A stretch of DNA of 64,000 bases from Rhodoferax sp. (GCF_028688795.1 NZ_JAQTXM010000016.1:49937-113936), one strand, 5' to 3'. Counted from the first letter of the stretch, positions 44,382 through 53,368 are shown. Notes: generated from the letters alone by a model not told the origin. Numbers and translations are program-made.

Positions 44382-45569
44382 ATGCAGATTGAATCCATAG
44401 AAGTCAAAAACTACCGACTGTTCCGCGACACCAAGCTGGAGAACATCCCGCGCCTGTGTGTGCTGGTCGGCGCCAACGGCACGGGCAAGTCCACATTATT
44501 CGATGTGTTTTCCTTTCTCAAGGACGCTTTGGAGATGAATGTGGGTAAGGCTGTTGCCAAACGGGGTGGCTACAAGGAACTGGCGAGCAGGGGGTTTACA
44601 GACGAGCCGATTGAACTCACGCTGCAATTTCGGCTGGAAATCACGGGCTATGAACGTCTGGTGACCTATGTCCTGAAAATTGAACCCGACAAGACGGGGC
44701 GCGCTGTCGTGGCCCGTGAAATCTTGCGCTATAAGCGCGGCGCCAATGGCAAGCCGTACCATTTTTTGGACTTCACCTATGGAAAAGGTTACTCCATCAC
44801 CAATGAGGAAGATTTCTCCAAGGCCGAAGAGGCTTTGAGACGAGAAGATCAGGAGCTTGATGCCCCCGATATCCTTGCCATCAAGGGCCTAGGTCAGTTT
44901 GAGCGGTTCAAGGCTGCAAGCGCCTTCCGGTTGATGATTGAGAACTGGCACATCTCCGACTTTCATGTGTCCGAAGCACGTCCGAGCCAGGAAGACGGCT
45001 TTGCCGAGCATCTTTCCACCCGTGGCGACAACCTACCGCTGGTGGCTAATTTTCTCTACGAAAACCATCAAGATCGCTTTAACCGTGTGCTTGAATCCAT
45101 GAAACGTCGCGTGCCCGGGATCAGCTTGGTTCAGCCCGAGCAGACTATTGATGGCCGTCTTGTGCTCCGTTTTCAGGACGGCAGCTTCAAAGACCCCTTC
45201 ATCGCACGCCACGTTTCGGACGGCACCATCAAGATGTTTGCCTACCTTGTGTTGCTCAACGACCCCAAGCCTTACCCGTTGCTGGCCGTGGAAGAACCCG
45301 AAAACCAGCTTTACCCCGAGCTATTGCCCGAATTGGCTGAAGAGTTCCGTGACTATGCCCGGCGCGGCGGGCAAGTGTTCATTTCGACCCATTCTCCTGA
45401 CTTTCTAAATGCACTGACGCTCAATGAAATTTACTGTCTGCGTAAAGTCGCGGGCTTCACCACGGCGACTCAGGCAAGCGACTCTGAAAACCTGCGTTCG
45501 CTCTTCGAGGCGGGTGACCTGCCGGGTTACCTGTGGAAGCAGGGACTGTTTGAGGGTTTGAATCGATGA
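44382..45569 (+). CDS. AAA family ATPase (AAA_21/RecF-like), nested in Wadjet island
   Basis: 395 residues starting at ATG 44382 with GAGG seven bases upstream. It begins IESIEVKNYRLFRDTKLENI, typical of OLD/RecF-like ATPases, with Walker A VGANGTGKST at 29-38, Walker B LLAVEEPENQLYPEL near 300, and ISTHSPDFLNAL (H-loop) near 335. Its stop overlaps the DUF4276 gene by four bases, so the two act together. By eye its GC is nearer 50% than the roughly 60% of jetC and jetD, which suggests separate acquisition. It is not a known Wadjet component. Similar ATPase-TOPRIM pairs (OLD, Gabija, PARIS, AbiL-like) are anti-phage systems; defence is inferred. Confidence 0.88.
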   Translation: MQIESIEVKNYRLFRDTKLENIPRLCVLVGANGTGKSTLFDVFSFLKDALEMNVGKAVAKRGGYKELASRGFTDEPIELTLQFRLEITGYERLVTYVLKIEPDKTGRAVVAREILRYKRGANGKPYHFLDFTYGKGYSITNEEDFSKAEEALRREDQELDAPDILAIKGLGQFERFKAASAFRLMIENWHISDFHVSEARPSQEDGFAEHLSTRGDNLPLVANFLYENHQDRFNRVLESMKRRVPGISLVQPEQTIDGRLVLRFQDGSFKDPFIARHVSDGTIKMFAYLVLLNDPKPYPLLAVEEPENQLYPELLPELAEEFRDYARRGGQVFISTHSPDFLNALTLNEIYCLRKVAGFTTATQASDSENLRSLFEAGDLPGYLWKQGLFEGLNR

Positions 45570-46147
45570 ATGGTCGCGTTATTTTCATGCTCGAAGAACC
45601 CTCCATGAAAATTTTGCTTGATGGGCTGTTGCCCCGACTGTTGCCCGGTTGGGTCGAGGGCGAGCATTTTCAGTGCATCAAGCATGATGGCAAAAGCGAC
45701 TTGGACCGCAGCATTCCCCGCAAACTCAGCGCATGGCGCATTCCCGGTGACCGGTTTGTTATCGTGCGTGATAACGATAATGCCGATTGCATCAAGCTCA
45801 AAGCGAGGTTCAAGGCTATTTGCGAAGCGAATGGCCGACCGGACACTTTGATCCGCCTTGTCTGTCAAGAATTGGAAAGCTGGTACGTGGGTGATCTACA
45901 AGCCTCGGCACAGGCCTTTGATAACCCGAAATTGGATACACCGGCATTGCGCAAGCGTTTCGCAGTACCAGACGACTGGCAAAAACCGTCTGTTGAACTG
46001 AGCCGCTTGGAGCCCACTTTCCAAAAGGGCAGCGGGGCACGGGCTATGGCACCCTGTTTGCGTGAAGCCGGAAACATGTCAAGCAGCTTTCAGATGTTTG
46101 TGAATGGCGTGCGACGAACAGCCGTAGACTTGGGCTATCAAATTTGA
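45566..46147 (+). CDS. DUF4276 TOPRIM-like protein, nested in Wadjet island
   Basis: 193 residues of the DUF4276 type: IFMLEEPSMKILLDGLLPRL, HDGKSDLDRSIPRKL, FVIVRDNDNADC, RLVCQELESWYVGD and KPSVELSRLEPTFQKGSGA appear in family order. The Glu pair near residue 10 and the DND near 70 look like the acidic residues of a TOPRIM-type active site. It probably is the effector nuclease or nuclease-like partner of the preceding AAA ATPase. It ends 25 bases before the chosen jetD start. Confidence 0.85.
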   Translation: MNGRVIFMLEEPSMKILLDGLLPRLLPGWVEGEHFQCIKHDGKSDLDRSIPRKLSAWRIPGDRFVIVRDNDNADCIKLKARFKAICEANGRPDTLIRLVCQELESWYVGDLQASAQAFDNPKLDTPALRKRFAVPDDWQKPSVELSRLEPTFQKGSGARAMAPCLREAGNMSSSFQMFVNGVRRTAVDLGYQI

Positions 46148-46172
46148 CGCCGTGCTTCAGCGATTTGTCCGT

Positions 46173-47534
46173 ATGACCTGGACCACTCCCGCCGACCTGC
46201 GCGCCCAAGTTCAAAAACTCTGGGACAAAGGCGACTTGCTGCGCCCTTGCGTGCGGGGCGCACAGGTGCCGCCCCGGCGCTTGCGGCTTATCGGGCCGAG
46301 TTCGACCGAACTGACCGAGCGTTTTGACGACGTGCGGGCCTGGATGAAGGCGCTGGGCTGCAATGCGCCTGCGGACAGTGCGCCGCGCTGGCGCATCGTC
46401 ATGCGCGAGTTTCGCCATCGCGTGTTGGGCAGCAACGCCGTGCCGGATGAGGTCTGGCTCGACACCCTCGAGGACCTGCTGGCGTTGATCGGCAAGCAAA
46501 AAGACGCCAGGCGCTTTGCCAGCGTGGTGCAGTTGACCCGTGCGCAGCACCCGGTTTTGCTGCCGTGGCTGGAAAAGCGCACCTTGAACGCGCTGGACTT
46601 GGCCGATGCTTGGCCGCGTTTGCTCAATGTTGTCTCCTGGTTGCAAGCCCACCCGTGCCCCGGCATTTACCTGCGTCAAGTCGATTTGCCCGGCGTCGAC
46701 AGCAAATTCATCGAGGCCAACCGGGGTGTTCTGTCTGAACTGCTGGACCTGGCCTTGCCCGAGCAGGCCATTGATGCCAGCACCAGCGGGGTTAGCCAGT
46801 TTTGCAGACGCTACGGCTTTAAGGATAAGCCGCTGCGCATCCGCTTTCGCTTGCTGGACGCTTCGCTGCTCGCCCCACAGCAACCCGGCCGACGGCCGAC
46901 CCAAGGTTTGTCAGTGCGCCAAGGCCAGCCAAGATCCCAAAGCCAGTCAATGCTGCAAGGCTTGCTGACCGCTGGGGCGGACCAGGACATCGCCCTGACG
47001 CAGGCCGACTTTGCCCGTTTGCAGCTACCGGTCAGCCGGGTCTTTATCACCGAAAACGAGGTCAACTTTCTGGCATTTCCGTCGCTGCCGGACAGCCTGG
47101 TGATCTTTGGTGCAGGCTATGGTTTTGAGGTGCTGGCCGATGCCCATTGGCTGCATCGGTGCAGCTTGTATTACTGGGGCGATATTGACACGCATGGCTT
47201 TGCCATCCTGGACCAGTTGCGTGCCCGGTTTCCGTCAGCGCAATCGCTGCTGATGGATCGTGCTACCTTGTGCGCCCACCAAAGCCAGTGGGGCAATGAG
47301 CCGCAGCCCGTGCAACATGACCTGCCGCGCCTGGATGCTGTTGAGTCCGCGCTGTTTGATGAGTTGCGCTGCAAGCGGTTGCATGCCAATTTACCGACCA
47401 ACAAAGCGCCAGAAAGCGCTGTGCGCCTGGAACAGGAGCGCATTGGGTTTGACTGGGTGCGCGCGGTGTTGGCGGCATTGCCACCAACGCCACCGAGTTT
47501 CTTGGCAAGCAAATCTGAATCTGAGTCCACATGA
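46173..47534 (+). CDS. jetD: Wadjet system nuclease JetD (DUF3322/DUF2220)
   Basis: 453 residues from ATG 46173, where the family N-terminus MTWTTPADLRAQVQKLWDKG begins; GTG 46152 would add seven residues. The N-terminal DUF3322 part is followed by the DUF2220 TOPRIM domain related to topoisomerase VI subunit A. Acidic catalytic residues are visible in VFITENEVNFLAF (Glu near 294) and YYWGDIDTHGFAIL (Asp near 337 and 339). JetD cuts the plasmid held by the JetABC motor. It is separated from jetC by the AAA-DUF4276 pair, which is unusual. Confidence 0.94.
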   Translation: MTWTTPADLRAQVQKLWDKGDLLRPCVRGAQVPPRRLRLIGPSSTELTERFDDVRAWMKALGCNAPADSAPRWRIVMREFRHRVLGSNAVPDEVWLDTLEDLLALIGKQKDARRFASVVQLTRAQHPVLLPWLEKRTLNALDLADAWPRLLNVVSWLQAHPCPGIYLRQVDLPGVDSKFIEANRGVLSELLDLALPEQAIDASTSGVSQFCRRYGFKDKPLRIRFRLLDASLLAPQQPGRRPTQGLSVRQGQPRSQSQSMLQGLLTAGADQDIALTQADFARLQLPVSRVFITENEVNFLAFPSLPDSLVIFGAGYGFEVLADAHWLHRCSLYYWGDIDTHGFAILDQLRARFPSAQSLLMDRATLCAHQSQWGNEPQPVQHDLPRLDAVESALFDELRCKRLHANLPTNKAPESAVRLEQERIGFDWVRAVLAALPPTPPSFLASKSESEST

Positions 47535-47606
47535 AATTTAAAGAAAATAAGCCTCTAGCCCATATAAAAAAAGCGCAAGTAGCTATAAATTTAATAGTTT
47601 TAAGCG
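47535..47606 (+). repeat. Dispersed short repeat at right edge of Wadjet island
   Basis: Canonical copy directly after the jetD stop: AATAAGCCTCTAGCCCATAT and AAGCGCAAGTAGCTATAAAT. Same orientation as the copy at the left edge. Confidence 0.9.
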
Positions 47607-47622
47607 CCTTGAAGGTTTGCCC

Positions 47623-49179
47623 ATGACGGCCCGTTGCATCATGGTTCTGGGCACCACCAGTGGTGCCGGCAAAAGCTGGCTGACCACCGCGCTGTGTCGC
47701 CATTACGCGCGCCAAGGCCTGAAGGTTGCGCCGTTCAAAGCTCAAAACATGAGCAACAACGCCAGAGTTGTTGCCCCCTTGGAGTGGCCCGGCGGCGGGG
47801 CGGTCGCCAGCGACAGCGGGCAAGGCGAAATCGGATCAGCCCAGTACTTCCAGGCGCTGGCCGCCAAGGCGATTCCAGAGGTTCGCATGAACCCCCTGCT
47901 CTTGAAGCCCGAGGCAGACACGCACAGCCAAGTGGTGCTGATGGGCCAGGTCAGCGCCGAACTCACCGCCATGCCCTGGCGTGAGCGCAGCAACCATGTC
48001 TGGCCGCAAATTGCTGTGGCGCTGGACCAGCTCAGGGCTGAGAACGACGTGGTGGTGATTGAGGGCGCGGGCTCCCCGGCCGAGATCAACCTGCACAGCT
48101 GCGACATCGTCAACATGCGCGTGGCCTTGCACTGCAACGCTGCCTGCCTGCTGGTGACCGACATCGACCGTGGCGGCGCATTTGCCCACCTGTATGGCAC
48201 CTGGGCGCTTCTGCCAGAAAACGAGCGCGTGTTGATCAAAGGCTTTGTTTTAAATAAGTTTCGCGGTGACGCCAGTCTGCTGGCCCCGGCACCGCAGATG
48301 CTGCAAGACCTCACCGGCATTCCCACGGTGGCCACCTTGCCCATGTGGTGGCAGCACGGTTTGCCGGAAGAGGACGGGGTTTTTGATGACCGAAGCACCG
48401 CCAAAGGCGTGGTCACGCTCACAGTGGCGGTGGTTGCCTACCCGCGCATCAGCAACCTGGATGAGTTCCAGCCTCTGAAAAACATCCCTGGCGTGCGCTT
48501 GATGTGGGTGCGTTCCCCGTCAGAGTTGGCTGGGCTCAAGCCCACGGACTGGGTCATTCTGCCCGGCTCCAAAGCCACCACGGCCGACCTGGCCTGGCTG
48601 CGCGCGCAGGGTCTGGATGCGGCGGTGGCGCGCCACGCAGGGCAGGGCGGCGCAGTGCTGGGCGTGTGTGGTGGCCTGCAAATGCTGGGCGAGGCGCTGA
48701 TTGACCCGAGCGACATTGAAGGCAACGCCCCAGGCTTGGGCTTGTTGCCACTGGTGACGGTGTTTGAGACGGACAAAACCGTGCGCCACACCCAAGCGCG
48801 GTTTGCGGCAGACATGGTCAAGTCTGAAAACCCCTGGACTTTGCTGGCTGGTGTGCCAGTCAGTGGCTACGAAATTCACACGGGCCAAACTGCGCAACAC
48901 CCCGCGATGGCCAAGGCGGGCGACGTCGCACGCGCTGTGTTGCCCGATGGCCTGTGCTGGCAAAACGCCTCTGGCAATGTGCTGGGTATTTACCTGCACG
49001 GCCTGTTTGAAGACTCGGCAGCGCTGCAAGCCCTGTTTGGCGCACGCTTAAGCGGCCCGGTGCCCACGCTGGAGACGGTGTTTGATCGCTTGGCCGACTT
49101 CATTGAAACCCACTTCGAGCCCGGCGCGCTTGATGCCTTGCTGACCCAGCCTCAGTCTATGGCAAAAAATAATACGTAA
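47623..49179 (+). CDS. cobQ: Adenosylcobyric acid synthase CobQ
   Basis: 518 residues (CbiP/CobQ). The N-terminal ATPase domain shows GTTSGAGKSWLTTALCR and PFKAQNMSNNARV; the C-terminal triad-type glutaminase has the Cys in GVCGGLQMLGEAL and His in YLHGLFED. It amidates side chains b, d, e and g of adenosylcobyrinic acid a,c-diamide. ATG 47623 has GAAGG upstream. The last codons run into a dispersed repeat. It resumes the cob gene order after the Wadjet island and is probably read either from readthrough or from a new promoter near 47600. Confidence 0.95.
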   Translation: MTARCIMVLGTTSGAGKSWLTTALCRHYARQGLKVAPFKAQNMSNNARVVAPLEWPGGGAVASDSGQGEIGSAQYFQALAAKAIPEVRMNPLLLKPEADTHSQVVLMGQVSAELTAMPWRERSNHVWPQIAVALDQLRAENDVVVIEGAGSPAEINLHSCDIVNMRVALHCNAACLLVTDIDRGGAFAHLYGTWALLPENERVLIKGFVLNKFRGDASLLAPAPQMLQDLTGIPTVATLPMWWQHGLPEEDGVFDDRSTAKGVVTLTVAVVAYPRISNLDEFQPLKNIPGVRLMWVRSPSELAGLKPTDWVILPGSKATTADLAWLRAQGLDAAVARHAGQGGAVLGVCGGLQMLGEALIDPSDIEGNAPGLGLLPLVTVFETDKTVRHTQARFAADMVKSENPWTLLAGVPVSGYEIHTGQTAQHPAMAKAGDVARAVLPDGLCWQNASGNVLGIYLHGLFEDSAALQALFGARLSGPVPTLETVFDRLADFIETHFEPGALDALLTQPQSMAKNNT

Positions 49180-49226
49180 ATCAGGCTCTAGGTCTTATAG
49201 AACAAGCGTAAGCAGCTCATTTTTTC
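49160..49226 (+). repeat. Dispersed short repeat between cobQ and cobT
   Basis: AATCAGGCTCTAGGTCTTAT and ACAAGCGTAAGCAGCTCATT, forward orientation. It includes the cobQ stop codon. Confidence 0.85.
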
Positions 49227-49267
49227 ATAACAAACCCGTCGATCCAACGCCATTCACAAGGAGTCCC

Positions 49268-50350
49268 ATGAACACTTTTTTGCCTCAACTCACCAACCTT
49301 CGTAGCGCAGCCTTCACCCAGGCGCTGCAACACAAGCTGAACAACAAGACCAAGCCGCTGGGCTCACTGGGGCGGCTGGAATCTTTGGCGCTGCAAATTG
49401 GCGAAATTCTGGGCACCGACAGGCCCGTGTTGCAAGACCCGCAGATGGTGGTTTTTGCGGGTGACCACGGCTTGGTGGCGCGCGGCGTGTCGGCCTTTCC
49501 GCAAGATGTGAGTTGGCAGATGGTGGAAAACTTTTTGGCCGGTGGTGCGGCGGTCAGCGTGTTTTCTCGCCTGAATGGCATTGCGCTCACGGTGGTGGAC
49601 TGTGGCGTCAACCACGACTTTTTGGTCGGCTTGCCTGCAGGCAGCCAGCGCCCAGGCTTGCAGGTGTGCAAGGTGGCTGGCGGTGAACATGGCACTGCCG
49701 ATTCAAGCGAACAGCCCGCCATGACCGCCGCGCAATGCCAGCAGGCGATTCAAAATGGCATGAGTTTGGTCAAGACCTTGCCAGGCAACGCGCTGTTGCT
49801 GGGCGAGATGGGCATTGGCAACACCTCGGCAGCGTCCTTGCTGCTGTCACGCCTGGCCGGGCTGGACATTGAGGTCTGCACTGGTGCCGGCACGGGTTTG
49901 GATGCCCCCGCGGTGCAGCGGAAAACCGCTGTGTTACGCGAGGTGCTGGCGCGCCATCCGGACGCAAAGGCGCCGCTGGATGCCTTGGCTGCGCTGGGAG
50001 GCTTTGAGATTGCCACCATGATGGGCGCGGTGATGCAGGCCGCGCATGAGCGCCGTGTCATTGTTGTGGACGGTTTCATCGCTTCGTCTGCTGTACTGGT
50101 AGCGCACGCATTGCAGCCGCTGGTGTTGCAGCGTTGCGTGTTTGCGCACCGCTCGGGTGAGCGCGGGCACGAGTTCATGTTGCAGCATCTTGGCGTGCAA
50201 GCGCTGCTCGACTTGGGTCTGCGATTGGGTGAAGGCTCAGGCGGTGCGCTGGCTTGGCCGCTGCTAACGGCGGCATGCGCCATGCTGCGAGACATGGCCA
50301 GTTTTGAGTCGGCGGGCGTGTCTGAAAAAGCAGAAGCAGCGAAAGTTTGA
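49268..50350 (+). CDS. cobT: Nicotinate-nucleotide-dimethylbenzimidazole phosphoribosyltransferase
   Basis: 360 residues with a clear AAGGAG ribosome binding site. Conserved parts are NNKTKPLGSLGRLESLA, VFAGDHGLVARGVSAFPQDV, LLGEMGIGNTSAASLLL, GAGTGLD and the catalytic Glu in GLRLGEGSGGALAWPLL. It makes alpha-ribazole phosphate for the lower ligand. An intergenic repeat separates it from cobQ. Confidence 0.96.
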   Translation: MNTFLPQLTNLRSAAFTQALQHKLNNKTKPLGSLGRLESLALQIGEILGTDRPVLQDPQMVVFAGDHGLVARGVSAFPQDVSWQMVENFLAGGAAVSVFSRLNGIALTVVDCGVNHDFLVGLPAGSQRPGLQVCKVAGGEHGTADSSEQPAMTAAQCQQAIQNGMSLVKTLPGNALLLGEMGIGNTSAASLLLSRLAGLDIEVCTGAGTGLDAPAVQRKTAVLREVLARHPDAKAPLDALAALGGFEIATMMGAVMQAAHERRVIVVDGFIASSAVLVAHALQPLVLQRCVFAHRSGERGHEFMLQHLGVQALLDLGLRLGEGSGGALAWPLLTAACAMLRDMASFESAGVSEKAEAAKV

Positions 50351-50456
50351 CCGTCTCCCACAACCCTGGGCGGTGTGGCTCACGGTCTATTTCAAAGCCA
50401 AAAGCCAACTTGTGCTGGCCGACAATTCACGCTTTCGAGTCACCACCGACTTCACC

Positions 50457-51299
50457 ATGACCCAATTTATCCGCCACTACCTGCTGAGCCTGCAGTTTTT
50501 CACCCGCATCCCCGTCACTGGGCGTCTGGCCGATTGGGTTGGGTACAGCCCTGCCATGCTGCGGGCCAGTGCCGGGCACTTTCCAGGCGTAGGTGTGCTG
50601 GTGGGTTTGCTTGTGGCGGGATTCACGGCACTGCTGATGATGGCACTACCACCGACCGCCTCAGCTACGCTGGTGGCCGCTGCGCTGGGCACGGCGCTGG
50701 GGGTGCTGATCACAGGCGCATTTCATGAAGACGGCCTGGCCGATGTGGTGGATGGCTTGGGCGGCAGCCACGAGCGCGACCGCGCCCTGACCATCATGAA
50801 AGACTCGCGCGTGGGCGCTTTTGGTGCCATTGCCATCGTGTTGGCGTTGCTGTGCAAGGTGGCACTGCTGGCGCTGCTGGGTGACGTGAGTGGGCCGCTG
50901 ATGGTGCTGGCACTGTTCACCGCGCATGTGGCATCGCGCACCTGGCCGCTGCTCACCATTGGGCTGCTGCCGCATGTGGGCGACGCGGCAGGCTCCAAGT
51001 CCAAGCCCTTGGCTGATCAGATCAGTAAAAAAGCGTTGCTGACTGGGATTGTTTGGCTTTTATTAACTCTAGCCCTTGTTTTGTATGCGCAAACAGCTAC
51101 TAATTTTATAGCTGTCAATTTGTCTGATGATGGCTTGCTGCACGCCTTGCTCAACGCCTTGTTGGCCTCGCTGGTGGCTTGGGGGGTGATGACGCGCTGG
51201 TTCTGGCAACGCCTGGGCGGCTTTACCGGTGACTGCCTGGGGGCCACACAACAGGTGTGCGAACTGGCCTTTTACCTCGGCTTGGCCTTGAGCCTGTGA
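50457..51299 (+). CDS. cobS: Adenosylcobinamide-GDP ribazoletransferase CobS
   Basis: 280 residues from ATG 50457 (CobS/CobV). Conserved marks are FTRIPVTG, GAFHEDGLADVVDGLGG and MKDSRVGAFGAIAIVL, the metal-binding region of this integral membrane enzyme that joins AdoCbi-GDP to alpha-ribazole. A dispersed repeat at about residues 199-219 encodes part of a membrane helix. Its stop overlaps the cobC GTG. Confidence 0.95.
   Translation: MTQFIRHYLLSLQFFTRIPVTGRLADWVGYSPAMLRASAGHFPGVGVLVGLLVAGFTALLMMALPPTASATLVAAALGTALGVLITGAFHEDGLADVVDGLGGSHERDRALTIMKDSRVGAFGAIAIVLALLCKVALLALLGDVSGPLMVLALFTAHVASRTWPLLTIGLLPHVGDAAGSKSKPLADQISKKALLTGIVWLLLTLALVLYAQTATNFIAVNLSDDGLLHALLNALLASLVAWGVMTRWFWQRLGGFTGDCLGATQQVCELAFYLGLALSL
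51055..51115 (+). repeat. Dispersed short repeat, in frame inside cobS
   Basis: TTTATTAACTCTAGCCCTTG and TATGCGCAAACAGCTACTAA, forward orientation. The encoded segment is hydrophobic and fits in a membrane helix. Confidence 0.85.
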
Positions 51300-51859
51300 T
51301 TTGGCTGGTGCGCCATGCGCAACCCCTGATCGCGCCCGGCATTTGTTACGGCGCGTTGGACGTGGCTGCAGACCCGGATGCGACCCGTGTTGCGGCTCAG
51401 GCTTTGGCTGAATGTTTGCCTAAAAACGCCATGGTGGTCTCGTCGCCACTACAAAGATGTGAGCTACTCGCGCATACCCTGTATGAGCTACGACCCGATT
51501 TGTCTTATAAAACCGATGCTCGCTTGGCCGAGATGAACTTTGGCGAATTTGAAGGCAAACGCTGGGACAGCATCAGCGCGCAGGCCTATGACAATTGGAC
51601 GGCTGACTTCTGGCAGCACCGTTTTGGCGGGGTGGAGAGCGTGGCCGAATTCATGGCGCGGGTGGCGCTGGTGTGGGATGAGGCCTTGTCTGCTGGTACT
51701 GAAAAACTGCAGGTCTGGGTCACCCACGCCGGGGTGATTCGTGCCGCAAGCCTGATCTCGAAGGGCGTCCGGGTGGTGTGTGATGCCAAGCAGTGGCCGG
51801 CCGATGCACCTGCTTTTGGTGAGGTGTGGTGCATCAAGCCGACGACAGCTGCGAGTTGA
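51296..51859 (+). CDS. cobC: Alpha-ribazole-5'-phosphate phosphatase CobC
   Basis: 187 residues, histidine phosphatase fold: VIWLVRHAQP with the phospho-acceptor His, SSPLQRCELLA, EMNFGEFEGKRWDSI and VTHAGVIRA. The GTG start overlaps the cobS stop (GTGA). It removes the phosphate from alpha-ribazole phosphate or cobalamin phosphate. A dispersed repeat overlaps residues 50-71. It is the last gene of the cobalamin locus. Confidence 0.9.
   Translation: MIWLVRHAQPLIAPGICYGALDVAADPDATRVAAQALAECLPKNAMVVSSPLQRCELLAHTLYELRPDLSYKTDARLAEMNFGEFEGKRWDSISAQAYDNWTADFWQHRFGGVESVAEFMARVALVWDEALSAGTEKLQVWVTHAGVIRAASLISKGVRVVCDAKQWPADAPAFGEVWCIKPTTAAS
51447..51510 (-). repeat. Dispersed short repeat, in frame inside cobC
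   Basis: GAGCTACTCGCGCATACCCT and GAGCTACGACCCGATTTGTC on the + strand, reverse orientation with some divergence. Confidence 0.55.
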
Positions 51860-51885
51860 TGGCCGTTGCGGCACGTTAAGGGGGT

Positions 51886-52722
51886 TCAGTTTGAAAACAT
51901 TGACACGTCAGCCAGAGCGTCGGCATCCGGGGCGTCGATGAACAAGGTCTGTGGGTCAAGTTGCAGCATTTGCAGCAGGATCACCGGCAAGTCGTCGATG
52001 ATTTTTGGGGTAATGGGGCCGCTTTCGGCCAAGCGGCCGGCCAGGTGCAGCACCACCGCCAGTTTGCGAAAATCTTTGGGGTTCAAGGGCTGAGCGGTGT
52101 GGCGCAAACCGGTGACCAGGGCCTCAGGAAAATCCCAGTTTTTAGCCAGTTCAGCGGTGATTTCGCCTTCGTCAAAACCTATCAGCTGGCGCTGGCGCAC
52201 CCAGCGTTCGCCCGGCAGAATGGGTTTGGCTTCGATCTGCGGCAAGGCAAAAGGCCGCGCTTGTCCCAGGTTGACTTCACCCAGGCGCAGCATCATGCCG
52301 CAGAGCCAGGCTTCCTGGTCATCGACCTCGCACAGATCGGCCAGCCACTGCGCATAACCGGCGCACAGCATGCAGTAGCGCCAAAATTCCATGCGGTCAA
52401 TGCCCACTGGCAGCGCACAGCTTTGCACAATGCAAATCGACAAGGCACGGGCACGTACCTGCGACATGCCCACCACGTTAACCGCCCGCTCAAGCGTGTC
52501 TACTGTGCCCGACAAGCCAAACATGGCGCTGTTGGCCATGCGCAGCAGGGTGGCCGTGAGGGCCGGGTCTTTGCCGATGATGCGGCACACCGTGAACGTG
52601 TCCGCGTCTTCGTTGTTGAGGGTGCTGACCAGCGCTTTTCCCACTTCAGGCATCACAGGCCATTTCACAGACCGCAGAAATTCAGACATGTTGGTGAAGG
52701 GTGTGCGCGCAGGCTCGTTCAT
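51886..52722 (-). CDS. HDOD domain protein (copy 1)
   Basis: 278 residues, essentially one HDOD domain: WPVMPEVGKALVSTLNNED, DPALTATLLRMANSAMFGL and GMMLRLGEVNLGQA. HDOD proteins are signalling or stress regulators without the HD catalytic residues. It is clearly paralogous to the protein encoded at 53369-54169, sharing the pattern LIGFxEGxITAELAxxWxFP. Its start overlaps the nth stop by four bases. Confidence 0.9.
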   Translation of the reverse strand: MNEPARTPFTNMSEFLRSVKWPVMPEVGKALVSTLNNEDADTFTVCRIIGKDPALTATLLRMANSAMFGLSGTVDTLERAVNVVGMSQVRARALSICIVQSCALPVGIDRMEFWRYCMLCAGYAQWLADLCEVDDQEAWLCGMMLRLGEVNLGQARPFALPQIEAKPILPGERWVRQRQLIGFDEGEITAELAKNWDFPEALVTGLRHTAQPLNPKDFRKLAVVLHLAGRLAESGPITPKIIDDLPVILLQMLQLDPQTLFIDAPDADALADVSMFSN

Positions 52723-53363
52723 GATGATTTTTTGTTGGTTTTAGGTTGGAAATCACAGTGCGATGCGACGGCACACTGCCAGCACAAAGGGGTGCGCGCC
52801 TGACAAATGTAACGGCCATGCAAGATCAGCCAGTGGTGGGCATGCACCAGGTAGCGCGCCGGGATGCGCTTGAGCAGCTTTTGCTCCACCTCAAGCGGTG
52901 TCTTGCCAGGGGCCAGGCCGGTGCGGTTGGCCACGCGGAAGATGTGGGTGTCAACGGCCATGGTGGGCTCGCCAAAAGCCACGTTCAGCACCACGTTGGC
53001 GGTCTTGCGGCCAACACCGGGGAGGGTTTGCAGGGCTTCACGGGTGCGAGGCACTTCGCCATCAAATTGTTCGATCAAAATCTTGCAGGTGGCTAGCAAG
53101 TGGCGCGCTTTGCTGTGGTACAGGCCAATGGTTTTGATGTGGGCCTCCAGAGCGTCCAACCCCAAATCAAGCATTTTTTGTGGCGTGTTGGCCACCAAAA
53201 ACAACTGGCGGGTGGCTTTGTTCACACTGACATCGGTGGCCTGCGCAGACAGCAGCACGGCACACAGCAGCTCAAACACATTGGTGTATTCGAGCTCGGT
53301 TTTTGGGTGTGGGTTGGCGGCTGCCAGCGTGGCAAAAAAGGCCTCAATGTCGGCGCGCGTCAT
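52719..53363 (-). CDS. nth: Endonuclease III
   Basis: 214 residues. The helix-hairpin-helix LPGVGRKTANVVL with catalytic Lys and the Asp in AVDTHIFRVANR are present, and the C-terminal [4Fe-4S] ligands follow the C-X6-C-X2-C-X5-C pattern (CQARTPLCWQC, then C). It removes oxidised pyrimidines and incises abasic sites. It sits between two paralogous HDOD genes on the same strand, only 5 bases from one and overlapping the other. Confidence 0.96.
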   Translation of the reverse strand: MTRADIEAFFATLAAANPHPKTELEYTNVFELLCAVLLSAQATDVSVNKATRQLFLVANTPQKMLDLGLDALEAHIKTIGLYHSKARHLLATCKILIEQFDGEVPRTREALQTLPGVGRKTANVVLNVAFGEPTMAVDTHIFRVANRTGLAPGKTPLEVEQKLLKRIPARYLVHAHHWLILHGRYICQARTPLCWQCAVASHCDFQPKTNKKSS

Positions 53364-53368
53364 GGGTT

